The notes beneath the pieces are model-generated. The model did not search any database and had not been told where the DNA came from. It was given only the letters and a program-made list of their open reading frames with translations. Below are positions 9,036 to 17,115 of a stretch of DNA of 64,000 nucleotides, in pieces. How positions within the stretch are numbered: the stretch's first letter is position 1; each line of letters opens with the position of its first letter. Origin of the DNA: UBA4732 sp002404095 (GTDB lineage: Bacteria > Planctomycetota > Planctomycetia > Gemmatales > Gemmataceae); the NCBI GenBank assembly GCA_036783645.1, contig DAIPWT010000015.1:8994-72993 (forward strand), given 5' to 3'. The position numbers were made by a program, and so were the translations under genes.

Positions 9036-9263
9036 CTATCGCCGCGCTGCGACGAGTTCCTCGGCCGACACGGCGATGTCACGAGCGATCTTACGCAGTA
9101 ATATGGGAGAAATGTCTCGCCCCTTGTGGAAGGGAACCGTGGTCCCCCGGCCGTCCATATGGCGAAACTGTTGGTGCGCGCTGCGCTGCCGCACCTCGAC
9201 GAAACCCAGCGCCTCCAGACATGCTACTACTTCGTGCGGCTTCAGCACCGGCAGCTTGGACAT
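9036..9263 (-). CDS. hicA: HicA-family mRNA interferase toxin
   Basis: 75-aa dsRBD-like toxin. It has LKPHEVVACLEALGFVEVRQ and then the catalytic-histidine segment SAHQQFRHMDGR, followed by TTVPFHKGRDI and a helix LLRKIARDI; these are all HicA hallmarks. HicA cleaves mRNA independently of the ribosome. It lies 2 bp downstream of its hicB partner, in antitoxin-first order. Length is normal and the gene appears intact. Confidence 0.9.
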   Translation of the reverse strand: MSKLPVLKPHEVVACLEALGFVEVRQRSAHQQFRHMDGRGTTVPFHKGRDISPILLRKIARDIAVSAEELVAARR

Positions 9264-9265
9264 GA

Positions 9266-9475
9266 TTAGACCACCTGCAAGGTCTGCGTACCGACGAATT
9301 GAGACTCCAGCTTGGGATCACCGTCTTCGAGCAGCATTCCGATCACTTCCGTCAAGTTTCGCTGCAACTCGTCCAGCGTTTCCCCCTGGGAATGGGCGCC
9401 CGGGAAACCAGGAACGTAGCCAACGAACAGGCCGGTATTGGGACACTGTTCGATCACCGCTGTGAATGTTCGCAT
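9266..9475 (-). CDS. hicB: HicB-family antitoxin (short form)
   Basis: 69 aa from the ATG at 9475, which has GAGGTG just upstream; a GTG six bases earlier is less well placed. The partial RNase H-like HicB fold is seen in FTAVIEQCPNTGLFVGYVPGFPGAHSQGETLDE. The usual C-terminal RHH/HTH DNA-binding domain is absent, so autoregulation would need another protein or does not occur. It would neutralise the adjacent HicA. Confidence 0.88.
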   Translation of the reverse strand: MRTFTAVIEQCPNTGLFVGYVPGFPGAHSQGETLDELQRNLTEVIGMLLEDGDPKLESQFVGTQTLQVV

Positions 9476-9496
9476 ATACACCTCAAGGATTTCATG

Positions 9497-9613
9497 TCAC
9501 TGGGCTTTCAGATGCCATTGCGATTGAATGCGGCGCCGGCTCCGCCGTGCATACCAGACCAAGGCCGCCCGGTACTCGGCAAGGGCGTCCGAGTGGAAGA
9601 ACACATTAGCCAT
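9497..9613 (-). pseudogene. Truncated ParE/RelE-type toxin
   Basis: Begins MANVFFHSDALAEYRAALVWYARRS, the first strand and helix of ParE/RelE-superfamily toxins, but stops after 38 residues where the family continues to about 95. The start overlaps the end of the preceding antitoxin gene (9606-9613), the normal arrangement for such pairs. The remaining beta-sheet with catalytic residues is missing, so it should be inactive. Confidence 0.7.
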
Positions 9614-9860
9614 GAGGGGTCTTCTCGTCCTCGGCGACCGCCTCCCATCCAAGGCGGCGCACCTCGTTCCACGGGATCGGGGCGACTTCCCCCGCCTCAA
9701 TTTGCGCTGACCTTCGCTTCAATTCGGCCCGCCAAGCCGGGTGCAGCTGCGAAGGCACGTCTGGCGACAGAGTGCCCAGGAGGCGGTCGGCGAGTTCGAC
9801 TCGTTCCTCCTCCGGAAGCGCCAGGGCGGCTTGATAGAGGGTTTCCAAAGCAGGTGACAT
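9606..9860 (-). CDS. Addiction-module antitoxin (PF09720-like)
   Basis: 84 aa with the pattern LYQAALALPEEERVELADRLL and a C-terminal WNEVRR, as in the PF09720 addiction-module family that pairs with ParE/RelE-like toxins. The toxin gene overlaps its end by 8 bp but is truncated, leaving this as an orphan antitoxin. Together with hicBA it forms a small toxin-antitoxin cluster. Confidence 0.82.
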   Translation of the reverse strand: MSPALETLYQAALALPEEERVELADRLLGTLSPDVPSQLHPAWRAELKRRSAQIEAGEVAPIPWNEVRRLGWEAVAEDEKTPHG

Positions 9861-9890
9861 AAGAGAGTTCCTCTTGATCCATCCTCCCGT

Positions 9891-12572
9891 TCACATCCCT
9901 AAAATCTTCCCCATCCGTTCCGATTCATCGTCTTTCTTTTGCCCGCGCAGCGCCTTCTGCAAATCCTCGCGGGCCTCCTTGTCGCGCACGTCGATTTCCA
10001 GCGACTCGCGGGCGTACTTCTCGGCCTCCCCGAACTGGTCCTTTTCCAGCAGCAGCCGGGTTAGCTGCTTGCGGTGGTCGAGATCGTCGGCGTCGGTCGG
10101 GACCAACTCCTTCAAGACGGCGATCTGCTTGTCCTTATCGCCGGTCTGAGCGTAGACCTTGGCAAGCTGCGCCAGCCATTCGCTCTCATATGGCTGCGCC
10201 TTGCGGCCCAGCTCGCACAACTCCCCTGCCTTGGCGAACTCGCCGGCGTCGTAATCCATTTTCGCCAGCGCCAGCAATACCTTCAGGTCGGGGTCGCTCT
10301 TATCCAGGGCCGATTCCAGCAATTCTCGCTCCTGTTTGTCGTCGCCGGCCAGGTGGGCCAACCGCGACATCACATACGACGCGCGCGGCTGCGTCTTTTT
10401 CTTGTCCAACACTTCTTGGGCGAGCTTGCGGGCCTCCGTACTCTCGCGGCGGTTGAGGTACGCCTCCGCCAATTCCGCCGCCGCGTCCAGGTCGGCCGGC
10501 TTCTTCTCGTGGTCGTCCTTGAGCTGCGCGAACGTCCGCGTTTTCGCCGCGGGCTTGCCGCCGAGCGCCTTGACCGTCTCGTCGAGATACGCCCGATAGC
10601 CCTTCTCGAAGGCCGGCTTGCCCACGCCGCAGGCGCGCGTCAGGGCGTCGGCCGTATCCAGACCATTGTGATAGGCTTCGAGCAAGCGGGCCACGGAATC
10701 GGCGCCGAATTTCGCCTTCATGTAGTTCACATAGAGCTGACTCTGCGCGTAGGCCATCGTCCAGTCGTCCGGCGTCCGCGGCCGGATGAAGCCGAGGTCG
10801 ATGTTGTCGAGGTCCATCAATTCGTCTTTCGGCACACGGGCCAGCAGCAACTCGTTCCATTTTTGCGGCCGGGGATAGCCTTCGTTGTTGACGGCCAAGC
10901 CCTCCGTCAACCAGTGCGGCGTGAGGAAACTGGTCTGTTCCAGATTGAAAACGTGGACCATTTCGTGGCGCAGGACGCGGCCCCAGTTATAAGGCTTGCT
11001 TAGGCCTTTGCCGTTGGGCGAGGCCATGGCGAACATGCGGCCGGTGGTGGCGCCGACCGTGTGCAGGTCCGGCAGGGCGACGACGCGGCCGCTGAACATC
11101 TCGTGGTTGTTGAACACCTCGATCAGGATCGGCCCGTCGATCTTGTACTGGAACTTCTCGGACAGGTCGGCGTAGATCATTTCCAGGTAGTCGGCCATGA
11201 AATGGGCCAAAACGCCGTCGTTCTTCGGGTCATAGCGCACCACGAAATGCTCGGTCTTGAGCGTGTCGTAGCCCTTGAGGTGCTTGAGCACTTTGCGCAT
11301 GTTGGCGACGCGGATGTTGAACTTGTCGGCCTCGAGAGCCTTGTCGAGCAGGGCGGCGCCTTCCTCCTCGCGCCCCAGGCGCATGTACAGAAGGCCCAGC
11401 GTACCGGCCGGCCCCGGCAGCATCGGTTGCAATTCCGCCGCTTTTTTGTAGCAAATCTCGGCGTCGGCGTAACGACGCTGATCTTCGAGGCGTTGGCCGA
11501 GGTCGAAGTAGAAGACGGCCGGCTTCGGGTTGTTGGCCTCGGCCGTCTTGACGACGGCGGCGTAAGCGTCCTTACTCTTCTTGACTTCAAAGCAAACGGC
11601 TTTACGAGCAAGGGAGTGTTCATCGCGCGGGTTGACCGCGAGCGCCTTTTCGGCGTCGGCCAAGGCGGCGTCCACGTCGCCGCCGGAGAGCTGCACGTCG
11701 GACTTGAGGAGCAGGGCGCCGGGCAGCCGGGGGTTGATCTTGAGCGCTTGATCCGCGAAGCCGTCGGCTTGTTTGATCTCCAGTTTCTGAAGCGCCGCCA
11801 CGCCCTTGCCAACCAACGCCTCGGCGGCCCGTGGATTGATGGCGAGCGCCTTGTCGAAAGAGTCCAGCGCTTCGGGTTGGTTGTACTTCTCCAGCAGCAG
11901 CGCCCCGGCTTGATACTCGGCCTGCCACAACGGTTCCTTGGCTTTTTGCGCTTCCTTCTCGGCATCGACGTAGAGCGTCTGAAGGATGAAGGTGAATTGC
12001 TCGGAAAGGTTGTGCCAACGGGCGTTTTCACTGCCAGCGAGGCCGATCAATAATAGTTCTTGCGGATCTTTGATGTCGTTATCATTGTTGCTGCGTTCGG
12101 TGTAAGTGCGGACGAACCAGCGAAACTCCTTGTCGGCGCCGGCGATGTCGCCGCGGTCGCGGTGGACTTCAGCACGCACCCAACGGCCGACGAAGTGGGC
12201 CGGCTCTTCCGGCTTGGAGGCGTCCACGGCCGCGTCGGCGGCTTTCTCGGCGTCGTCCCAACGGCCGCGCAGATAGAGAAGCTCAGCCCGACGCGCCAGC
12301 AACGGCGCCTCCTTCGGTGCGTCTTTAAGAGCGGCGTCCACTACGTCGAGTGCCTTGTCGTATTCGCCGACGCTTTCCAGGGCGCGGCTTTGACCGACGA
12401 CCGCTTCCGTGGTGAGCTTGGCGTCTTTGGCGAGGTCTTGGTAGAGGGCGAGGCTCTCTTCGTAGTTGCCCTTGAGCCAGCGGAGACGGGCGTCCTTCAG
12501 CGACGGAGCGTCGGCGCCGACGCAGGCCAAGGCGCTGGCGATCAGCAGGGCGGCGCGGAAATGCTTATTCAT
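9891..12572 (-). CDS. TPR protein with peptidase-MA-like metalloprotease domain
   Basis: 893 aa from the ATG at 12572 (AGGAA 11 nt upstream; an earlier in-frame ATG at 12683 lies in the palindrome and is unlikely). It has a signal peptide (ALLIASALACVGADA) and about a dozen TPR units through residues 30-450. The central HEMVHVFNLEQ motif has its first histidine at residue 536 and is followed by WLTEGLAV, giving the HExxH...E zinc site of peptidase MA (PF13485-like). More TPRs lie at residues 690-890. Probably secreted or periplasmic, with the TPRs serving as scaffold. Substrate is unknown. Confidence 0.87.
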   Translation of the reverse strand: MNKHFRAALLIASALACVGADAPSLKDARLRWLKGNYEESLALYQDLAKDAKLTTEAVVGQSRALESVGEYDKALDVVDAALKDAPKEAPLLARRAELLYLRGRWDDAEKAADAAVDASKPEEPAHFVGRWVRAEVHRDRGDIAGADKEFRWFVRTYTERSNNDNDIKDPQELLLIGLAGSENARWHNLSEQFTFILQTLYVDAEKEAQKAKEPLWQAEYQAGALLLEKYNQPEALDSFDKALAINPRAAEALVGKGVAALQKLEIKQADGFADQALKINPRLPGALLLKSDVQLSGGDVDAALADAEKALAVNPRDEHSLARKAVCFEVKKSKDAYAAVVKTAEANNPKPAVFYFDLGQRLEDQRRYADAEICYKKAAELQPMLPGPAGTLGLLYMRLGREEEGAALLDKALEADKFNIRVANMRKVLKHLKGYDTLKTEHFVVRYDPKNDGVLAHFMADYLEMIYADLSEKFQYKIDGPILIEVFNNHEMFSGRVVALPDLHTVGATTGRMFAMASPNGKGLSKPYNWGRVLRHEMVHVFNLEQTSFLTPHWLTEGLAVNNEGYPRPQKWNELLLARVPKDELMDLDNIDLGFIRPRTPDDWTMAYAQSQLYVNYMKAKFGADSVARLLEAYHNGLDTADALTRACGVGKPAFEKGYRAYLDETVKALGGKPAAKTRTFAQLKDDHEKKPADLDAAAELAEAYLNRRESTEARKLAQEVLDKKKTQPRASYVMSRLAHLAGDDKQERELLESALDKSDPDLKVLLALAKMDYDAGEFAKAGELCELGRKAQPYESEWLAQLAKVYAQTGDKDKQIAVLKELVPTDADDLDHRKQLTRLLLEKDQFGEAEKYARESLEIDVRDKEAREDLQKALRGQKKDDESERMGKILGM

Positions 12573-12650
12573 CGGTGAGACGTTCCTGAAAGGCCGGTAA
12601 TGGTATGAAATTACCTTACCGGCCGGGCGGACGGAACGCAAGGAAAGGGT

Positions 12651-12716
12651 TAACCAGCCGCGAGCGCGAGCGAGCGGGTTCACAGAACTCCGCTCGCTCG
12701 CGCTCGCGGCTGGTTA
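12651..12716. repeat. Palindromic element, 27-nt arms (GCGAGCGCGAGCGAGCGG type)
   Basis: Perfect 27-nt arms (12651-12677 and 12690-12716) around a 12-nt loop. The right arm end supplies the purN stop codon (TAA, complement of 12714-12716). The left end lies 78 bp upstream of the TPR gene start. The stretch 12573-12650 holds nothing else recognisable. Confidence 0.9.
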
Positions 12717-13346
12717 GGAGTCCGCTTGAAGAATACGCACGCGCCGCCCCTCAATGCGCAGCCGTCCCTCCGCGAACAAGCGCACCACCTCCGGATATAC
12801 CTCGCATTCCTGCGTAAAGACCCGCGCGGCGAGCGTTTCCACCGTGTCGTCGTCGTTTACCGGCACGACGCGCTGGGCCACAATGGGGCCGTGGTCGTAT
12901 TCGTCGTCCACGAAATGGACCGTGCAGCCGCTCACCTTGACGCCGGCCTCCAACACGGCTTGATGCACATGCTCGCCGTGGAAGCCCTTGCCGCAGAAAG
13001 CGGGAATGAGGGACGGATGGATGTTCAGGATACGGCCGCGGTAGTCTTCAGGGATCGGCAATAGCGCCAAAAAGCCTCCCAAACATACGAGATCAACCCC
13101 CACGGCGCGGCAAGGGTCGAAGAGGCGACGGCTGAACTCCTCGCGCGACGGGCAGGCTCTACGCTCCGCGACGGCCGTAGGGACGCCAGCGTGTTCGGCG
13201 CGCAGGAGGCCGAACGCCTGCGGATTGCTGGAAACGACCTGGACCACGCGCGCCGGCATTCGGCCGTCGGCGGCGTGGTCCAGGAAATTTTGCAGAGTCG
13301 TGCCGCCGCCGCTGAGGAACACGGCGAGGCGGAGCGGTCGGTTCAT
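12714..13346 (-). CDS. purN: Phosphoribosylglycinamide formyltransferase
   Basis: Third step of de novo purine synthesis: transfers formyl from 10-formyl-THF to GAR. The start chosen is the ATG at 13346 (AGGGA seven bases upstream) rather than an ATG 18 bp further out. The 210-aa protein shows LSGGGTTLQNF (phosphate loop), NIHPSLIPAF with the catalytic Asn and His, and HFVDDEYDHGPIVAQ with the catalytic Asp. Length is normal. The stop codon lies within the downstream palindrome. It is not in a purine operon here. Confidence 0.95.
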   Translation of the reverse strand: MNRPLRLAVFLSGGGTTLQNFLDHAADGRMPARVVQVVSSNPQAFGLLRAEHAGVPTAVAERRACPSREEFSRRLFDPCRAVGVDLVCLGGFLALLPIPEDYRGRILNIHPSLIPAFCGKGFHGEHVHQAVLEAGVKVSGCTVHFVDDEYDHGPIVAQRVVPVNDDDTVETLAARVFTQECEVYPEVVRLFAEGRLRIEGRRVRILQADS

Positions 13347-13421
13347 GTCGTCCCTTTCGATCAACGCGGGGCGTCTGCCGTCTCAGCATAGAAGACGGAG
13401 CGTCGATGCGAAAAGGCGGTT

Positions 13422-15035
13422 CTACCTTTTGTTGTCAGGCCCACTGTAAGTGCCATTGGGAGAACCGGACGCATGTGGCTTCTTGGGCGCCGGTATATCT
13501 GTCGGCCCCTGTAGCAGGTGGATGAACTCGCCGATGGCTTTCTGCGCATCCGGCGTTGTCGTGACAACGAGGTTTTCGCCTTCGCTCTTGGTTTCCAGGA
13601 TCGCGGTCTTCACGTTGTCTTTGAGGAACGTGGCGAGCGCATCGGTCGCGGCGGGTTTGAGTTTGTAAGAAACGCGCGAAACGCGCGTCAGGGTGATGAC
13701 CTCCGTGAAGTATTCGATGCTATCACCATACCGCGTATAGCCCGGTATGGGCGCACCTGGAACCGGCGCGATTGCCGCCTGCCCCCGTAATTGCTGCATT
13801 TCCTTCAGAAGCTGCTGAACTTGGTGTTCCAACTCCTTGAGTTTTCGTTCCCGTAGGACTGAGTCTTTAATGGCGTTGGAGCCAGGGGCAGCGGGCTGCG
13901 AAGGGATAGTAGGCAGGTGAGCGGTGGCCTGTGTCGGAGGACTAGACGGTTCACCCGCGACCTCTTTAGGAGACATCGGCGCGGCTGGCTGAGGCGCCGT
14001 CTTGTCCTCACCCAGCGTCCACGCCGGCAACGCCAGCAGGCCCAGCGCGATCGCGCCCGCCAGCCCGACCCACGACAACCGGCGCGAAGCCGGTCCACGC
14101 ATAATCATGACCAGTCTCCTTTCGAGATCGCGGCGCCCGCCGGCCGCCCCCAACGCGGGGACGGCGACGGCCGCGGACATTCGTTGTGATACTTCCAACA
14201 ACGCCTCGGCGTAGGCCCGCCGTGCGTCGGGCACAGCGCCAACGACCCAGGCGTCGCACGCCAACTCGGCCTCTTGGCCCAGGCGACGGCGCACCCACCA
14301 AAACAGCGGGTGCCACCACCAGACGCATCCGCCGGCCAGCAGCAGCCAGCCGACCCAATGGTCGCGCCGTCGAAGGTGCGCCAACTCGTGCAACAGCACC
14401 GCGCGACAACCGGGCGCCGACAGACGATCTTCCAGACCCGGCGGCCAGATCAGCCGCGGCACGCCGAAACACCATACCATCGGCGACGCCACGCCCGGCA
14501 GAACGATTAGTCGAGGCGGCCGTATGCCCATCGCGCCGGCCAAGTCGCGGACCAATGCTTCCAGCCCGTCGGGCGCCGACGTGCCTCTCATAAGCCGCCG
14601 ACGCCAACGTAAGATGCGCGTTGCTTGTAATGATGCGAACAGAATGCCGCCGGCCAGCCACGTCCAGCCCGCCGTCGCTGGCAACCAGTTCCATGAGAAG
14701 GAAGGCGCGGCCGGTCGCGCTTCTACGGGCGGCGCTTCTATCACCTCCAGCTCAGGTCCGAAATCCGGCGGCATGTCAATGATAACCGTGCGAACGTCGC
14801 CAATCGGAGGCGCGGCCGGCGCGGTCGTTGTCGGCAACGCCGCGGCAGGCGCCGGGCCGTAACTCGGCAGCGCCCATGGCCAATACACGACCGGCGGCGT
14901 CAGGAATTTGACTACCACGACCAGCCAGAGCAGATGACGCGCGGCCGGGCCGAGGCGAAACCATCGGCTTGCCGTGAGCACGACGCCCGCCAGCGCGGCG
15001 GTTGTGACCGTATGGACGATCAGCCACTGGAACAT
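13422..15035 (-). CDS. BlaR1/MecR1-type M56 membrane metallopeptidase
   Basis: 537-aa signal transducer. N-terminal membrane segments (from MFQWLIVHTVTTAALAG) lead to the M56 zinc site LLHELAHLRRRDHW in the cytoplasmic loop and a later hydrophobic helix (WVGLAGAIALGLLALPAW). In place of a penicillin-binding sensor, the C-terminus has a coiled coil (ERKLKELEHQVQQLLKEMQQL) and a secretin-like short domain (TPDAQKAIGEFIHLLQG). It starts 2 bp after the BlaI-type repressor stop. Activation presumably triggers cleavage of that repressor; the signal is unlikely to be a beta-lactam. Confidence 0.9.
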   Translation of the reverse strand: MFQWLIVHTVTTAALAGVVLTASRWFRLGPAARHLLWLVVVVKFLTPPVVYWPWALPSYGPAPAAALPTTTAPAAPPIGDVRTVIIDMPPDFGPELEVIEAPPVEARPAAPSFSWNWLPATAGWTWLAGGILFASLQATRILRWRRRLMRGTSAPDGLEALVRDLAGAMGIRPPRLIVLPGVASPMVWCFGVPRLIWPPGLEDRLSAPGCRAVLLHELAHLRRRDHWVGWLLLAGGCVWWWHPLFWWVRRRLGQEAELACDAWVVGAVPDARRAYAEALLEVSQRMSAAVAVPALGAAGGRRDLERRLVMIMRGPASRRLSWVGLAGAIALGLLALPAWTLGEDKTAPQPAAPMSPKEVAGEPSSPPTQATAHLPTIPSQPAAPGSNAIKDSVLRERKLKELEHQVQQLLKEMQQLRGQAAIAPVPGAPIPGYTRYGDSIEYFTEVITLTRVSRVSYKLKPAATDALATFLKDNVKTAILETKSEGENLVVTTTPDAQKAIGEFIHLLQGPTDIPAPKKPHASGSPNGTYSGPDNKR

Positions 15036-15037
15036 GG

Positions 15038-15445
15038 TTATCTCCGACGCCGGCCCGTTGCGACGGGCGGGTCCAGCTGGTCGAGCAGGCGACGCAGGTG
15101 TTGCACGTCTTCGTTGGTGAGTCGGCCGTCCTCCACCAGCGCCAACAACATCGGCGAAGCCGTGCCCCCGCAGAGTTGGTCGGCCAAGTCGCGCAGCCGC
15201 CGGCTCACCAGAGCGTCGCGCGACACCGTCGCCTGATAGACATGGGCCGCGCCGGCTCGGTCGCTGGCGACGTAGCCCTTAGCCTCCAGCCGTTGCAACA
15301 GCGTCTGCACCGTGGTGTAAGCCCAGCGCCGGCCGAGCCGCTGCAACGCCGCGTTGAGCGCGCGCACCGTACACGGGCCGACGTCCCATAACGTCTTCAG
15401 GACTTCCAATTCGGATTCGCTTACGGACGCCTGACGCTCTTGCAC
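15038..15445 (-). CDS. BlaI/MecI/CopY-family repressor
   Basis: 135-aa winged-helix repressor. SELEVLKTLWDVGPCTVRALN and YTTVQTLLQRLEAKGYVASDR are the winged-helix signature of the penicillinase-repressor family, followed by the dimerisation helices. It is the first gene of a two-gene operon with the M56 peptidase 2 bp downstream. The dyad at 15485-15497 lies in its own promoter, so autorepression relieved by proteolysis is likely. Confidence 0.93.
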   Translation of the reverse strand: MQERQASVSESELEVLKTLWDVGPCTVRALNAALQRLGRRWAYTTVQTLLQRLEAKGYVASDRAGAAHVYQATVSRDALVSRRLRDLADQLCGGTASPMLLALVEDGRLTNEDVQHLRRLLDQLDPPVATGRRRR

Positions 15446-15462
15446 CGGCTTACTCCCATAGG

Positions 15463-15508
15463 CTGTAGCACGATGGCTATCCTACTACAGACTGTAGGAG
15501 ATAGTCAA
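15463..15508 (-). promoter_or_regulatory. Promoter and BlaI-type operator of the blaI/blaR1-like operon
   Basis: On the minus strand a -35-like TTGACT (15503-15508) and -10-like TAGGAT (15479-15484) are 18 bp apart. Between them sits the perfect dyad CTACAG-A-CTGTAG (15485-15497), resembling the TACA/TGTA core of BlaI operators. A further CTGTAG half site lies at 15463-15468. Placement inside the promoter fits repression by blocking polymerase. Confidence 0.7.
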
Positions 15509-15524
15509 GCGTTTTTTTTATGGG

Positions 15525-15613
15525 GGGCCGCTCGCTCCGCGAGCGGCTTTTTTCGACTCCATCCATTCTCCGGCAAGAATTCCCATCCAAGCCGCTCGCG
15601 GAGCGAGCGGCCC
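15525..15613. repeat. Nested palindrome, family E (GCTCGCTCCGCGAGC core)
   Basis: Two 25-nt inverted arms (15525-15549 and 15589-15613), each itself nearly self-complementary, separated by 39 nt. It lies between the blaI-like promoter and the NYN gene. It has the same nested architecture as 45386-45475. Confidence 0.85.
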
Positions 15614-15668
15614 ACCATATAATCCCTGACAGTGGTTCCAATATATTATTCCCTATTTAGGAGAGGTA

Positions 15669-17036
15669 ATGCGCTCTAAGGCGATCCTGCTAATTGACAT
15701 GGAAAACTTCTTCCTGGGCCGCGAGGAGAACGTCAACAACACGCCGACGCCGCACATCTATTCCTTTAAGGAAGATCTCGAAAGGCTATATAACTTCGCC
15801 GTGGACCTAGCCGGCGAACGCCGCCTTGCCGTCCGGCGTGCTTACGCCAACTTCAACGTCTGGCGTCCCATCAAGGAGGGCGGGCCGAAGGATTACTACC
15901 TGCAACCGCTGCCCAACCTGCTGATGGACAAGGGCATCGAGCCGGTACAGGTGTTCCGCTTTCCGGGCGGCGGCAACAAAAACGCCAGCGACATGCGCCT
16001 AGCCATGGACGCCACCGCCCTGCTCAACGACGATGCGAGCGGCGATCTTTTCATCCTCGTGACGGGCGACGCCGACTTCATCCCGGTGGTGCTGGAGCTG
16101 AAACGGCGCGGCGCCGAGGTGGCGGTCATCGGCGTAATGTGGCACACGAAGCCGGTCTTCCAGCGCTATTGCGACCGCTTTGAATTCTTTGAGGATCTGG
16201 TAGCGGCGCAAGAGATCGACGCCGACGGCGTGGCCGACCTGGCCCAAGTGCGCGACGCCTTGCAAGCGTTGTTGGTGCGGTCGCAGCCGATCAAGTTCGC
16301 GGCCGTCAAGCCGCTGCTGGGCCGGTCGCTCAACCACACTTTCGATCCCACAAGGTTTGATTGTCTCGACACCGGCGATTTCCTACGCCGCCACGGTCAG
16401 GAACTTGGCGTCGTCGTCCGCAAGGGCGAACACGATTGGGAAATCGTGCTGCCCTCGGCCGATCGCGCTGAGCCGTCGTTGGACTTTTCGCCTCCCGCGC
16501 CGGCCTTCAATGGGACGGCCGACTACCGCGACTTGTTGGAACGCGGCGCGCCGCGCGTCTACCTTGTGCCATTTGCCCAATGGCTGACGATCACGGAATG
16601 CCTATTCCGCCAGACGGTCGGCGATGGACCAGAACGGCCTATCGTCTACTATTACGATCTGCTGCGCACCGTAACGGCCGCGTGCGAGCAGAACGGCATG
16701 ATCGACGCGGAGCGCCGCGTCAAGGCGGTGACGTTCCAGGTGTTCAAGGCCGGCTGCCTGTTATGTTCCGACGGGACAACGGCGCCGAGCCAGCGCGATT
16801 TCAACTGGGCGCGGCCGGCGCGGCTTGATCCCGGCTTGGTCAGCCTCGAAGAATTGCGACGGAGAACGCGAGGATTCATCGTGAGCTTGTTAATAGAGCG
16901 GCTGGACGAGCGCGGCCTCGGGCGTCAGATCGACGCCGGCCGGCTGGCGGAATTGCTGTACGGGCCGGGACCAGGACCGGAACAGATTCAGGAGTTGCAA
17001 GAGTTAGCGGAGCGCATTACTGCCGCACAACCATAG
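15669..17036 (+). CDS. NYN-domain (LabA/DUF88) nuclease-like protein with C-terminal helical domains
   Basis: 455 aa starting behind GGAGAGG. The N-terminal NYN/PIN-like domain shows the acidic site AILLIDMENFF (D10, N13), KNASDMRLAMDA and FILVTGDADFIPVV, the expected metal-binding aspartates of a probable RNase. Residues about 195-265 (QVRDALQALLVRSQPIKFAAVKPLLGR...) resemble the winged-helix OST-HTH/LOTUS-like module often fused to NYN domains. A third helical region follows. It probably cleaves or processes RNA. The stop codon lies at the edge of a palindrome shared with the convergent DUF11 gene. Confidence 0.85.
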   Translation: MRSKAILLIDMENFFLGREENVNNTPTPHIYSFKEDLERLYNFAVDLAGERRLAVRRAYANFNVWRPIKEGGPKDYYLQPLPNLLMDKGIEPVQVFRFPGGGNKNASDMRLAMDATALLNDDASGDLFILVTGDADFIPVVLELKRRGAEVAVIGVMWHTKPVFQRYCDRFEFFEDLVAAQEIDADGVADLAQVRDALQALLVRSQPIKFAAVKPLLGRSLNHTFDPTRFDCLDTGDFLRRHGQELGVVVRKGEHDWEIVLPSADRAEPSLDFSPPAPAFNGTADYRDLLERGAPRVYLVPFAQWLTITECLFRQTVGDGPERPIVYYYDLLRTVTAACEQNGMIDAERRVKAVTFQVFKAGCLLCSDGTTAPSQRDFNWARPARLDPGLVSLEELRRRTRGFIVSLLIERLDERGLGRQIDAGRLAELLYGPGPGPEQIQELQELAERITAAQP

Positions 17037-17115
17037 GCGAGCCGGGAGCGTAAGCGACCGGAGTTGGATGCAGTCGCTGATAGAAACTCCGGTCGCTTAC
17101 GCTCCCGGCTCGCCT
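17035..17115. repeat. Palindromic element, family F, shared by two convergent gene ends
   Basis: Perfect 30-nt arms (17035-17064 and 17086-17115). The NYN stop codon (17034-17036) and the last codons plus stop of the convergent DUF11 gene (17097-17099) lie in it. A diverged single arm of the same family is at 61831-61860. It may act as a bidirectional terminator. Confidence 0.9.

Noticed and set aside
10074..11003. Plus-strand ORF of 309 codons opposite the TPR/peptidase gene
   Set aside because: Leu/Val/Arg-rich shadow translation; the HExxH and TPR motifs on the other strand are convincing.
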